This document shows, in pieces, positions 8,809-17,061 of a stretch of 64,000 nucleotides of DNA. The stretch spans positions 852,001 to 916,000 of the forward strand of contig NZ_CP093337.1 in NCBI RefSeq assembly GCF_022637395.1, in the 5' to 3' direction. Below the pieces are notes generated by a model. It had not been told where the DNA came from. It was given only the letters and a program-made list of their open reading frames with translations, and searched no databases. This DNA comes from Shinella sp. H4-D48. Lineage in GTDB: Bacteria > Pseudomonadota > Alphaproteobacteria > Rhizobiales > Rhizobiaceae. The first letter of the stretch is position 1. Each line of letters opens with the position of its first letter. The translations under genes were made by a program, and so were the position numbers.

Positions 8809-9144
8809 TCAGCTCCGTGCCGGCGAGGGCAGGAGCATCAGCCCCATGGCAAGGATGCCGAGGCCGACGCCGGCGATCTGTGTGTTGCTCAGCCGCTCGC
8901 CGAAGAACAGGAAGGCAATGACATTGACGAGCAGCAACTGGGTGATGGCGGAGAGCGAGATGGCAAGGCCGAGCCCGCCTTCGCGCATGAGCCTCAGCAT
9001 CATCAGGTTGCCGACGATGTAGAGCGCCAGGGACAGCAGGAGATAGAGAATGTTCGTGGTGCCGATATAGGCGCGCGATGCGGTCGCTGCGCCGATAAAG
9101 ACAGCGGTGGCGCCGAACAGCCAGAGCACGAAGGGCAGCTTCAT
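8809..9144 (-). CDS. Small four-helix DMT/SMR-like membrane protein inside an ABC operon
   Basis: A 111-residue very hydrophobic protein with four predicted membrane helices (about residues 3-23, 31-50, 58-80, 86-106) in the pattern of half an EamA/DMT transporter, with GERLSNTQIAGVGLGILAMG matching the last EamA helix region. It is not a classical SMR: the membrane Glu of EmrE helix 1 is absent. Its ATG overlaps the ATPase stop by four bases (9141-9144 region) and it ends 2 bp before the permease start, so it is locked into the transporter operon. Its role is unknown; efflux of a pathway product or an accessory to the importer are both possible. Confidence 0.8.
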   Translation of the reverse strand: MKLPFVLWLFGATAVFIGAATASRAYIGTTNILYLLLSLALYIVGNLMMLRLMREGGLGLAISLSAITQLLLVNVIAFLFFGERLSNTQIAGVGLGILAMGLMLLPSPARS

Positions 9145-9947
9145 CAGGCGTGCTCCTCGTAGCTGTGGCCGGCACGCAGGCCTTCGCGGACGCGATGGGC
9201 GACGGCAAGGAATTCGGGCGTCTCGCGGATGTCGAGCGGGCGCTCCTTCGGCAGCGGCGACTCGATGATATCGGTGACGCGGCCGGGCCGCGGGCTCATG
9301 ACGACGATCTTCGTCGAAAGATAGACGGCCTCCGGTATTGAATGGGTGACGAAGCAGATGGTCTTTTGGGTGGCGGCCCAGAGTTTCAGAAGCTGCTCGT
9401 TGAGGTGGTCGCGGACGATCTCGTCCAGCGCACCGAAGGGCTCGTCCATCAGCAACAGGTCCGCATCGAAGGCGAGTGCGCGGGCGATGGACGCGCGCTG
9501 CTGCATGCCGCCCGAAAGCTGCCAGGGATACTTCTTGCCGAAACCAGAAAGATTGACGAGATCCAGCGTGCGGTCGATGCGGGCCTTCTGGTCCTGCCTG
9601 GAATAGCCCATGATTTCGAGCGGCAGCGCGATATTCTTTTCGATGGTGCGCCAGGGATAGAGCGCCGCCGCCTGGAACACGTAGCCGTAGGCGCGTTGCC
9701 GGCGTGCTTCCTCTGGCGTCATGCCATTGACGGTGATCGTGCCGGAGGTCGGCTTCTCAAGGTCGGCGATGACGCGCAGAAACGTGGTCTTGCCGCAGCC
9801 CGACGGGCCGATGAAGGAGACGAAGTCCCCCTTTTCGACATTGAGATTGACGCCCGTCAGCGCCGTGACGGGGCCGTCGGCCGTCTGGAAGGTGAGGCCG
9901 AGATCGCTTGCGGAGACGACGGTATTCGCTGGGGCCATGCTCAACAT
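9144..9947 (-). CDS. ABC transporter ATP-binding protein (nitrate/taurine/pyrimidine type)
   Basis: A 267-residue ATPase with Walker A (GPSGCGKTTFLR, about residue 45), Q-loop (VFQAAALYPW), signature LSGGMQQRASIARAL, Walker B (LLLMDEPFGALD) and H-loop (CFVTHSIPEAVYLS). The sequence falls in the SsuB/TauB/ThiZ group, agreeing with the NMT1-type binding protein. It is the first gene of the five-gene operon; the second ATG three codons in is an equally good start. Divergent to it, 116 bp away, is a cupin gene, so the short gap must hold both promoters. Confidence 0.93.
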   Translation of the reverse strand: MLSMAPANTVVSASDLGLTFQTADGPVTALTGVNLNVEKGDFVSFIGPSGCGKTTFLRVIADLEKPTSGTITVNGMTPEEARRQRAYGYVFQAAALYPWRTIEKNIALPLEIMGYSRQDQKARIDRTLDLVNLSGFGKKYPWQLSGGMQQRASIARALAFDADLLLMDEPFGALDEIVRDHLNEQLLKLWAATQKTICFVTHSIPEAVYLSTKIVVMSPRPGRVTDIIESPLPKERPLDIRETPEFLAVAHRVREGLRAGHSYEEHA

Positions 9948-10063
9948 CTTTCGGCGCCTCGCAGGGCGCGGTTTCCGGCAGACTGCATGTCCCTTTCCGG
10001 CATTGCAATCGGCATTGTCTGCGGTATCAATCTGCGCACGGAATTCTTTCGGGAGAGAAAGAC

Positions 10064-10477
10064 ATGACGCTTGAAGGAAAGCCTACGTGCCACGTCGTGC
10101 GCCCGGTCAGCACCTATGACGGAAAGCAGGGGTTCAGCTATTTCGAGGGCATCGCCCGCGAGAGCGTCGGCGCCACCGGCATCTGCATGCATCTTCTGAC
10201 GATCCCGCCGGGCGGGCGCGCGAAGGCGCATATGCACGAGAGCCACGAGACGGCGATCTACATGCTCTCCGGCGAGGCACACACCTGGTATGGCGAACGG
10301 CTGGAAAACCATGTCATCGTCAGAGCGGGGGAGATGTTCTACATCCCCGCCGGCGTGCCGCATCTGCCCGCCAATCTCTCCGACCAACCGGCTTCGGCCG
10401 TTATCGCGCGGACAGATCCCCACGAGCAGGAGAGCGTTGTGCTTCTGCCGCATCTCGAAGCGCTCGTCCCGGCGTAA
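10064..10477 (+). CDS. Single-domain cupin protein
   Basis: A 137-residue RmlC-like cupin. Motif 1 (GGRAKAHMHESHETAIYMLSGE, read in parts) supplies His56, His58 and Glu62, and motif 2 (YIPAGVPHLPAN) supplies His100, the full 3-His/1-Glu metal set. Such proteins are small metalloenzymes or ligand sensors; the substrate is not evident. It has a good ribosome site (GGGAGAGAAAGAC before ATG), stands alone on the plus strand between the transporter and degradation operons, and converges on a small secreted-protein gene 26 bp away. A role in handling a pyrimidine or hydantoin breakdown intermediate is plausible but is inference from position only. Confidence 0.85.
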   Translation: MTLEGKPTCHVVRPVSTYDGKQGFSYFEGIARESVGATGICMHLLTIPPGGRAKAHMHESHETAIYMLSGEAHTWYGERLENHVIVRAGEMFYIPAGVPHLPANLSDQPASAVIARTDPHEQESVVLLPHLEALVPA

Positions 10478-10503
10478 GAGCCTGTATGCTGGGTGCCTGA
10501 CCT

Positions 10504-10881
10504 TCATTTCCTGCATCGTGCCAGCGGCCCCCAGCGTGTGCCGTCGGGAAAGCTGACCGTGTAGCCGCCATCGTCCGGCGTCAGCGTCAGCTCATAGGGT
10601 GTCGGTTCCTCGGAGCCCTCATCGCTGCATTCGGCTGCCACGACAGTCGCGCCGCCGACTTTCCTGGCCTCGCCCTTGAATTCACAATAGGAGGCCGCGG
10701 TCGTCACGCCCTCCTTGTTCAGGAGAAAGAAGACGTCCGCACCGGAGGATTCCCCGGTTTCTGAATACAAGCAGCCCTCCTTATTGCCATAGCTGCCGTC
10801 GACAATATCGGCCGCCGCCAACGCCTGGCCGGAAACGGCGAAGCCCGCGGCGAGAGGAAGGAAGAAGCGGCGCGCGCGCAT
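10504..10881 (-). CDS. Small secreted protein with four cysteines, unknown function
   Basis: A 125-residue protein with an N-terminal Arg-rich signal peptide (MRARRFFLPLAAGFAVSGQALA). The mature part is short, acidic and has four cysteines (EGCLY, SYCEF, AECSD, ARCRK), enough for two disulfides in the periplasm. Its ATG overlaps the dihydropyrimidinase stop (TAATG), so it is the last gene of the degradation operon and probably translated with it. No family is recognised. A periplasmic product at the end of a cytoplasmic catabolic operon is unexpected; it could also simply be a hitch-hiker. Confidence 0.75.
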   Translation of the reverse strand: MRARRFFLPLAAGFAVSGQALAAADIVDGSYGNKEGCLYSETGESSGADVFFLLNKEGVTTAASYCEFKGEARKVGGATVVAAECSDEGSEEPTPYELTLTPDDGGYTVSFPDGTRWGPLARCRK

Positions 10882-12335
10882 TACACGCCGCTCGCCGGAA
10901 TGCCGTTGCGTTCCACCTTGCGCGGCGCGGTGATTTCCTTCCAGGTCGACAGCGCCTTGTTGACGGCGGCGAAGGGCTCGCGCTTCACGAACTGGCCGTG
11001 GCCCTCGCGGGTCTTGACGGTCGATTCCTCGATGGCCACGACACCGCGCGTCAGCGTGTAGCGCGGCAGCCCGACGATCTCCTTGCCCTCGAACACGTTG
11101 TAATCGATGGAGGATTGCTGGCTCTGCGCCGAAATCGTCTTCGACCGCTTCGGATCCCACACCACGATATCGGCATCCGCGCCCACAAGGATCGCGCCCT
11201 TTCGCGGATAGACGTTGAGGATCTTGGCGATGTTGGTGGAGGTGACGGCGACGAATTCGTTCATCGTCAGGCGGCCGGTGTTGACGCCATAGGTCCAGAG
11301 CATCGGCATGCGGTCCTCAAGGCCACCGGTGCCGTTGGGGATCTTGCGGAAATCGCCCACCCCGGTGCGCTTCTGGTCGGTGGTAAAGGCGCAATGGTCG
11401 GTCGCCACCACCTGTAGCGAACCCGCCGCAAGGCCTGCCCAGAGCGAATCCTGGTGCTGCTTGTTGCGGAAGGGCGGGCTCATGACGCGGCGCGCCGAGT
11501 GGTCCCAGTCCTTGTTGAAATATTCGCTCTCATCGAGGGTCAGGTGCTGGATCAGCGGCTCGCCATAGACGCGCATGCCGTTCTGCCGGGCGCGGCGGAT
11601 GGCCTCGTGCGCCTGTTCACACGAGGTGTGCACGACATAGAGCGGTGCGCCCGCCATGTCGGCGATGATGATGGCCCGGTTCGTTGCCTCGCCTTCGACC
11701 GACGGCGGGCGCGAATAGGCGTGGCCCTCCGGCCCGTCGTTGCCTTCATCGATCAGCTTGGCCTGCATGGCCGCGACCACGTCGCCGTTTTCCGCGTGCA
11801 CGAGGGGTAGGGCGCCCAAGGCCGCACAGCGCTGGAACGAGGCGAACATTTCGTCGTCGTTCACCATCAGCGCGCCCTTGTAGGCCATGAAGTGCTTGAA
11901 GGTGTTGATTCCCTTTTCCTCGACGATTGCCTTCATCTCGTCGAACACCTGCTCGCCCCACCAGGTCACGGACATGTGGAAGGAATAGTCACAGTTGGCG
12001 CGCGTCGACTTGTTGTCCCAGCGCTTCAGGGCGTCCAGCAGCGACTGACCGGGATCGGGCAGGCAGAAATCGACCACCATGGTCGTGCCACCGGCAAGGC
12101 CCGCACGCGTGCCGCTTTCGAAATCATCCGCCGAATAGGTGCCCATGAAGGGCATTTCGAGATGCACATGCGGATCGATGCCGCCTGGCATGACATAACA
12201 GCCAGCCGCATCCAGCACCTCATCGCCCGAGAGGTTCGGTCCGATCTCGACGATCTTCCCACCCTCGATCTTGACGTCCGCCTTGTAGGTGAGGTCGGCG
12301 GTGACAACGGTTCCGCCCTTGATGACTGTGCTCAT
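10881..12335 (-). CDS. hydA: Dihydropyrimidinase / D-hydantoinase
   Basis: A 484-residue cyclic amidohydrolase that opens dihydrouracil or dihydrothymine to the N-carbamoyl-beta-amino acid. The binuclear zinc site is complete: HxH at His56/His58 (GGIDPHVHLEM), the carboxylated lysine near Lys153 (HFMAYKG), His180 (LVHAEN), His236 (VVHTS) and Asp313 (ATDHC). Length is typical for the family. It acts between PreA/PreT and the M20 hydrolase of this cluster. The start overlaps the stop of the small upstream gene in an ATGA junction, and its own stop overlaps the next start, so the whole operon appears translationally coupled. Confidence 0.96.
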   Translation of the reverse strand: MSTVIKGGTVVTADLTYKADVKIEGGKIVEIGPNLSGDEVLDAAGCYVMPGGIDPHVHLEMPFMGTYSADDFESGTRAGLAGGTTMVVDFCLPDPGQSLLDALKRWDNKSTRANCDYSFHMSVTWWGEQVFDEMKAIVEEKGINTFKHFMAYKGALMVNDDEMFASFQRCAALGALPLVHAENGDVVAAMQAKLIDEGNDGPEGHAYSRPPSVEGEATNRAIIIADMAGAPLYVVHTSCEQAHEAIRRARQNGMRVYGEPLIQHLTLDESEYFNKDWDHSARRVMSPPFRNKQHQDSLWAGLAAGSLQVVATDHCAFTTDQKRTGVGDFRKIPNGTGGLEDRMPMLWTYGVNTGRLTMNEFVAVTSTNIAKILNVYPRKGAILVGADADIVVWDPKRSKTISAQSQQSSIDYNVFEGKEIVGLPRYTLTRGVVAIEESTVKTREGHGQFVKREPFAAVNKALSTWKEITAPRKVERNGIPASGV

Positions 12336-12772
12336 TCTTCCGTCCCTTCATCGTCTTCAAAGCTGCTCGGAAACACACAGATTTCGAGAGAGAAATTCAG
12401 GTCTGCCAATAGTCGAATGATGGCGGTGTTGAAGCCTGGGCATATTGCAGCGACCCGCTCTGCATCGAAGTAGATCGCGAGGCTGATCTCGCGGGATGTC
12501 CCAACCTGCGCGGCGGCCTCGAACACTGCACGATGACGGTCGATGGCATTCTGCAGGTAATCGCCGGCATCGCCACCCACACCATCCTTTTCGTGCGGAT
12601 AAAGGACGATGACGTCAGGACCTGTCTTAATTCTCCAGCCGTCGATGCCGGCAGCAAAGTGGTCGATGTCGGACTGCGAAACGCCTTTTAAGCGCATGAC
12701 GAAGGAGTATTCGATCGTGGCCTTACCGCTTTCATCCGTCACTTTATCATCGTGGGAGACAGGGTGCTTCAC
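12332..12772 (-). CDS. Uncharacterised protein coupled between the hydrolase and dihydropyrimidinase genes
   Basis: A 146-residue acidic cytoplasmic protein with no signal peptide or membrane helix. The best start is a GTG (12770-12772) that overlaps the preceding stop as GTGA; the end overlaps the dihydropyrimidinase start as ATGA. Both junctions suggest it belongs to the pathway. The C-terminal half (LAIYFDAERVAAICPG ... LLADLNFSLEICVF) vaguely resembles the end of DUF4279-type proteins, but this is weak. No catalytic motif is evident. It could be a regulator or assembly factor for one of the enzymes; nothing in the sequence decides this. Confidence 0.7.
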   Translation of the reverse strand: MKHPVSHDDKVTDESGKATIEYSFVMRLKGVSQSDIDHFAAGIDGWRIKTGPDVIVLYPHEKDGVGGDAGDYLQNAIDRHRAVFEAAAQVGTSREISLAIYFDAERVAAICPGFNTAIIRLLADLNFSLEICVFPSSFEDDEGTEE

Positions 12773-14019
12773 TCCGCAATCCCCGCCGTCTCGATCACAG
12801 CATGCAGCAGCACGTCCGCACCCGCGGCGGCCCATTCCCTGGAAATCTCCTCCGCCTCGTTGTGCGAGAGACCGCCGACACAGGGGCACATGATCATGGT
12901 GGCGGGGGCGACCTTGGCGGCCCAGCAGGCATCGTGGCCGGCGCCGGAGATTATGTTCATGTGGCTGTAGCCAAGGTCTTCGGCGGCCTTACGCACACTG
13001 GCGACCAATGTCGGATCGAAGGTGACGGGATCGAAATGGCCGACGGCCTCGACGGAACAGCCGACGCCGAGCGCCTCGCAGATCCTGGGTGCTTCCGCCT
13101 CGATGCGCGCGCGCATGCCGTCGAGTTTCGCCTGGTCGGGAGAGCGGATGTCGACGGTGAAGACCACCTTGCCCGGCAGAACGTTGCGGGAGTTGGGCGA
13201 GAAGAACACCTGGCCAACCCCGCCGACGGCGCCCGGCTGGTTTTCCATGGCCACGGTCTGCACCATTTCGAGGATGCGTGACATGGCAAGGCCGGCATTG
13301 ACGCGCAGGTTCATCGGCGTCGAGCCGGTATGCGCCTCACGGCCGGTCAGTGTGAATTCGAGCCACCACAGGCCCTGGCAATGGGTGACGACGCCGATCT
13401 GCTTTTCCTCGGCTTCAAGGATCGGGCCCTGCTCGATGTGATATTCGAAATAGGCGTGCATCTTGCGCGCGCCGACCTCTTCATCACCGACCCAGCCGAT
13501 GCGCTTCAGTTCCTCGCCGAAGATCTTGCCCTCGGGATCCTTGCGGGCATAGGCATAATCCTGCGTGTGAATGCCAGCGAAGACGCCTGAGGCAAGCATG
13601 GCTGGCGCGAAGCGGGCGCCTTCCTCGTTCGTCCAGTTGGTAACGACGATCGGATGCTTTGTTCTGATGCCGAGATCGTTCAGCGAGCGAACGACTTCCA
13701 GCCCAGCCAGTACGCCGAGCACGCCATCATATTTGCCGCCTGTCGGCTGGGTATCGAGATGCGAGCCGATATAGACGGGCAGCGCATCGGGGTCGGTGCC
13801 CTCGCGCGTCATGAACATGTTGCCCATGGTGTCGACGCCCATCGAAAGGCCCGCAGCTTCGCACCAGGTCTGGAAGAGGCGCCGGCCTTCGGCGTCCGCG
13901 TCGGTCAATGTCTGGCGATTGTTGCCGCCGGCAATGCCGGGGCCAATCTTCGCCATGTCCATGAGGGTGTCCCACAGGCGGTCCGCGTTGACACGCATGT
14001 TCTCGCCGGGTGCGGCCAT
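12769..14019 (-). CDS. M20-family amidohydrolase (beta-ureidopropionase / N-carbamoyl amino acid hydrolase type)
   Basis: A 416-residue dizinc amidohydrolase that removes the carbamoyl group as CO2 and ammonia, here expected to convert N-carbamoyl-beta-alanine to beta-alanine. Metal and catalytic motifs are present: SHLDTQPTGGKYDG (His and bridging Asp), TNEEGARF (Glu), FEYHIEQGP (His) and, in the C-terminal lid return, SGAGHDA. The chosen ATG has GGGAG eight bases upstream; a GTG five codons earlier is weaker. It is the first gene of the degradation operon, facing rutR across a 273-bp gap with a RutR-like site. Exact substrate (ureidopropionate versus carbamoyl amino acid or allantoate) is inferred from neighbours. 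Confidence 0.92.
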   Translation of the reverse strand: MAAPGENMRVNADRLWDTLMDMAKIGPGIAGGNNRQTLTDADAEGRRLFQTWCEAAGLSMGVDTMGNMFMTREGTDPDALPVYIGSHLDTQPTGGKYDGVLGVLAGLEVVRSLNDLGIRTKHPIVVTNWTNEEGARFAPAMLASGVFAGIHTQDYAYARKDPEGKIFGEELKRIGWVGDEEVGARKMHAYFEYHIEQGPILEAEEKQIGVVTHCQGLWWLEFTLTGREAHTGSTPMNLRVNAGLAMSRILEMVQTVAMENQPGAVGGVGQVFFSPNSRNVLPGKVVFTVDIRSPDQAKLDGMRARIEAEAPRICEALGVGCSVEAVGHFDPVTFDPTLVASVRKAAEDLGYSHMNIISGAGHDACWAAKVAPATMIMCPCVGGLSHNEAEEISREWAAAGADVLLHAVIETAGIAE

Positions 14020-14145
14020 GTCGTATGCTCCCACGTCTTCGGGCTTTCAAAGCCTCAATTTTGTTCCCGCCGGCCGGCAGCGCTCTTGTTTGTTTTGCGC
14101 CTACCGTTCAGTTTCGTCGTCTTTACTTGACAACGGCCTGATAAT

Positions 14146-14161
14146 TTGACCGGTTGGTAAA
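14146..14161 (+). promoter_or_regulatory. RutR-like operator in the divergent rutR/hydrolase promoter
   Basis: The 16-bp site TTGACCGGTTGGTAAA matches the E. coli RutR consensus TTGACCA-N2-TGGTCAA at 12 of 14 defined positions and has an imperfect dyad (5 of 6 pairs per arm). It lies about midway between the divergent starts, and matches a second site before preT at 13 of 16 positions. Confidence 0.7.
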
Positions 14162-14292
14162 CATTACAGCTTCCGGGGCGGCACTCAAGCCGAAAAACCA
14201 AAAACCTTGAAGCTTCGCCCAAGAAAATGGCGGCGACTTAAACTGGTGAATTTTGCGGCACTTTTCTACCGGAGAAGAGGCCGGGAGGCACG

Positions 14293-14943
14293 ATGGCATT
14301 ACCGAGGGCGGCAAGGACACAACGGCGCACGCGCATCCAGGAGGCCAAGGAGGAGCAGATCCTCGAGGCCGCTCTTGAGGTGTTTTCACTGCATGGGTTC
14401 CGCGGGGCAACGGTCGATCAGATCGCCGAGGTCGCCGGCATGTCCAAGCCTAACCTGCTCTATTATTTCCGCACGAAGGAGGCGATGCACCGCGCGCTGA
14501 TCACACGCGTTCTCGACACCTGGCTCGATCCGTTGCGCGAGTTTGATGCCGGCGGGAATCCCGTCTCGGAAATCCGCTCCTATATTCGCCGCAAGCTGGA
14601 GATGGCACGCGATTTTCCGCGCGAAAGCCGGCTTTTCGCCAACGAAATCCTCCAGGGCGCACCGAACATCGAGGACGAGCTGAAAGGGCCGCTGAAGGCA
14701 CTGGTCGACGAAAAGGCCGAGGTCATCCGAACCTGGGCCAAGGCAGGCAAGATCGCTAAATGCGATCCGTATCACCTGATCTTTTCGATCTGGTCCACCA
14801 CCCAGCACTATGCGGATTTCGATGTGCAGGTTCGCGCTGTTCTCGGTCAGGACCAGTCCGGTGACGGGCGGTTCGAGGATGCGGCGCGCTTCCTCGAACA
14901 GCTTTTCCTCAACGGCCTTCACATCAACGAGCAGCCGACCTAG
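14293..14943 (+). CDS. rutR: TetR-family regulator RutR
   Basis: A 216-residue TetR-type regulator. The helix-turn-helix (about residues 35-70, ATVDQIAEVAGMSKPNLLYYF) is followed by a C-terminal domain closely like E. coli RutR: VLDTWLDPL, YIRRKLEMARDFPRESRLFANEILQGAP, and HLIFSIWSTTQHYADF. RutR binds uracil and thymine and controls pyrimidine use. The N terminus is extended and basic compared with E. coli. It is divergent from the M20 hydrolase operon with a RutR-like operator between them, and its 3' end overlaps the convergent opgC gene by 20 bp. Regulation of preTA through a second site is likely. Confidence 0.92.
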   Translation: MALPRAARTQRRTRIQEAKEEQILEAALEVFSLHGFRGATVDQIAEVAGMSKPNLLYYFRTKEAMHRALITRVLDTWLDPLREFDAGGNPVSEIRSYIRRKLEMARDFPRESRLFANEILQGAPNIEDELKGPLKALVDEKAEVIRTWAKAGKIAKCDPYHLIFSIWSTTQHYADFDVQVRAVLGQDQSGDGRFEDAARFLEQLFLNGLHINEQPT

Positions 14944-16147
14944 GCTTGCTGCGCGCCGGCTCTGTCTTTGGCTGACCAAAGAGGTTTGCGGCGATTTGAT
15001 CGCGCTCGCGCCATAGTGCGGGCAGGGCGAGCAAACCGATGCAGATCACGGCAATCGTCGTCTTGGTGAGCTGGGAAAGCGCCGGGGTGCGCCCGTCGGC
15101 GTAATAGACGGCATAAACGATGGCCACGTGCCAGACATAGACCTGCAATGAATGCCGCCCGAGAAGGCGCAGGAAGCGGAGCGTGAAGACGGCCGTGACG
15201 ATGCCCGCGAGCCTGCGGATCCATAGATTGTGGTGCTTGGGCCCGGCGATCAGCAACCAGGCGAGACCGATCGCGACGGCTGCGAAATTCAGCAGATAGA
15301 CGGGGCCAAAATCGGCGCGGATCTCCATCGTCGCGAACTTGTCGAGCACGGCCGGCGGCAGCAGATCCCACGCGGTGACGATGCGCAGCGGAAGGAAGAA
15401 CAGGCACACGGCAAGTGCGACCTTGGGCAGCATCGTCTTTTCCGGCGAGAAGATGCGTGTCCACTCGATCCTGTTCTGCGCCGTGAGCACGCCGATGACC
15501 ATGGCCGAGAAGAACACGATCTGCCAGCCCAGCATGTTGAAGCTGGCGCGGATACCCTGATCGTCGGTGCCCATGATGAGCGCGTTCAGCGGTTCTGTGA
15601 GGAAGCGCTGCAGGCCAAGCTGCGCGGCCATCCAGACGATCAGCGAGCCCGCGAGCACATGGACCCACTTGCCGCGAAGGCAGAGCCAGACGAGCGGCGG
15701 GGCAAACAGCATGTAGACGATATATTGCGGCAGGATGTCCATGAAGGTCGGCTGGAAGAGGAAGGTGGCGATGGCCGCCAGCCGCAGCGGCTCGTCGAAA
15801 TTCGTGGTGCCGAGCCAGTTGTACCAGAGCCTTTGGGCATCGGGCAGGATCATCTGGACAACGAGCACCGCCATCACCGTGCCCATGGCGTAGCGGTAGA
15901 GTTCGAAGGCGCGGTCAAACAAGAGCTGCCGGCCCTTCTCATAACCATTCTTGAGCATCTTTCGGGCATAGACCATGCCGATGAGCAGGCCGGACAGGAA
16001 GACAAATCCCTGTGCGTCCTCGACAAAGGCGAACTGACGATGGTTGACTTCCATCATCCAGTAACCGCCAACGAAGATCAGGTGATTGATGAGCATGAAG
16101 ACGAGAAAATAGCCTCGCATGCCGTCGATGATCTCAAATCGCTTCAA
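14924..16147 (-). CDS. opgC: OpgC-family acyltransferase (periplasmic glucan succinylation)
   Basis: A 407-residue polytopic membrane protein with about ten helices, starting MKRFEIIDGMRGYFLVFMLINHL, the OpgC/acyltransferase-3-like N terminus with the conserved D-x-x-R-G motif. OpgC proteins transfer succinyl groups to osmoregulated periplasmic (cyclic) glucans at the inner membrane. The end LLGRHSLQVYVWHVAIVYAVYY is also typical. The gene overlaps rutR tail-to-tail by 20 bp, and its promoter faces exoD across a 267-bp gap. It has no clear link to pyrimidine use; it is one of the genes that split that locus. Confidence 0.85.
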   Translation of the reverse strand: MKRFEIIDGMRGYFLVFMLINHLIFVGGYWMMEVNHRQFAFVEDAQGFVFLSGLLIGMVYARKMLKNGYEKGRQLLFDRAFELYRYAMGTVMAVLVVQMILPDAQRLWYNWLGTTNFDEPLRLAAIATFLFQPTFMDILPQYIVYMLFAPPLVWLCLRGKWVHVLAGSLIVWMAAQLGLQRFLTEPLNALIMGTDDQGIRASFNMLGWQIVFFSAMVIGVLTAQNRIEWTRIFSPEKTMLPKVALAVCLFFLPLRIVTAWDLLPPAVLDKFATMEIRADFGPVYLLNFAAVAIGLAWLLIAGPKHHNLWIRRLAGIVTAVFTLRFLRLLGRHSLQVYVWHVAIVYAVYYADGRTPALSQLTKTTIAVICIGLLALPALWRERDQIAANLFGQPKTEPARSKPRSAAR

Positions 16148-16414
16148 AATCCGCGCTCCGCTGAAAACAAGATGCGCCCCTATGGGGGCCGGAACGCGCG
16201 GCGCGTATGATCGTTCCCGATAAATTTACCGGCAGCGGGTTTTCGGACGCCCATTGTGGTCATGGATGGAGATGAGGGCCACGTTTCGTCAACGAAATCG
16301 CCCTATCGTCCACTCTTCGCGATGGCACTGATGACGTCGAAAAGTGTCATGCCGCACGACGGCACAGGAAAGCCGCAATAACCACTTAGCCAGTGCCACG
16401 GAAAAGGAGAAGCA

Positions 16415-17053
16415 ATGACGACAGCGATCGGTTTCAAGGACACGGACCGCAAGACGAGCGAACTGCTCGAGGATATCCTGCATTCCATCAAGGGCGAGCA
16501 CATCACCCTGCGCGATCTTCTCGCGATGATGGGCGAAAGCGGGCTGCTTTTGCTCTGTGCCTTCCTGTCGCTGCCCTTCCTGTTTCCCGTCTCCATTCCA
16601 GGTGTTTCCACCGTTTTCGGTGCGGGTATCGTGCTGATCAGCGCCGCGATCACTGTCAATCGCCTGCCATGGTTGCCGCAGAAGGTCGCCGACCGGCGGC
16701 TTGAGAGCGGCAAGCTGCGCCCGGTGCTTCAGCGGGGCGTGACGTTCCTGCGGCGCATCGACCGCTTCTTCAAGCCGCGATTCTCAGGCTTGACGAGCGG
16801 TGCGGCCATGAACCGTTTCAACGGTCTCGTGCTGATGGGGGCGGGCCTGCTGCTGATGGCGCCGCTCGGCCTCATTCCCTTTTCCAACACCCTGCCGGGG
16901 GTGGCGATCCTGTTGATGGCGGCCGGCATTTCGCAGCGTGACGGGCTCGTTGTGCTGGGCGGCTATGTCATGGTCGTGCTGACCATCGTCTATTTCTCCG
17001 CCATCGCCCTCTTGGCCTACAGCGCAGGCCGCAGCTTCAACCTTTTCGGCTGA
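16415..17053 (+). CDS. ExoD-family membrane protein
   Basis: A 212-residue membrane protein of the ExoD (exopolysaccharide synthesis) family. A short cytoplasmic N terminus (ELLEDILHSIKGEHITLRDLLAMMGESG) precedes helices with the repeated proline-rich motif LPFLFPVSIPGVSTVFGAGIVLISAA, and a matching second half LLMAPLGLIPFSNTLPGVAILLMAAGISQRDG. The two-fold repeat of P-F/P-G-V motifs is diagnostic. In Sinorhizobium, exoD mutants are alkali-sensitive and affected in exopolysaccharide; the biochemical role is unknown. AAAAGGAG precedes the start at good distance. Whether it works with neighbouring opgC in the envelope is only suggested by proximity. Confidence 0.9.
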   Translation: MTTAIGFKDTDRKTSELLEDILHSIKGEHITLRDLLAMMGESGLLLLCAFLSLPFLFPVSIPGVSTVFGAGIVLISAAITVNRLPWLPQKVADRRLESGKLRPVLQRGVTFLRRIDRFFKPRFSGLTSGAAMNRFNGLVLMGAGLLLMAPLGLIPFSNTLPGVAILLMAAGISQRDGLVVLGGYVMVVLTIVYFSAIALLAYSAGRSFNLFG

Positions 17054-17061
17054 CGGCGCGG

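Noticed and set aside
10007-10035. A possible third RutR site between the ABC ATPase and cupin genes (TTGTCTGCGGTATCAA)
   Set aside because: Only 8 of 14 consensus positions match and the inner arm bases are wrong, so it is not better than chance. The transporter may still be RutR-controlled, but this site does not show it.
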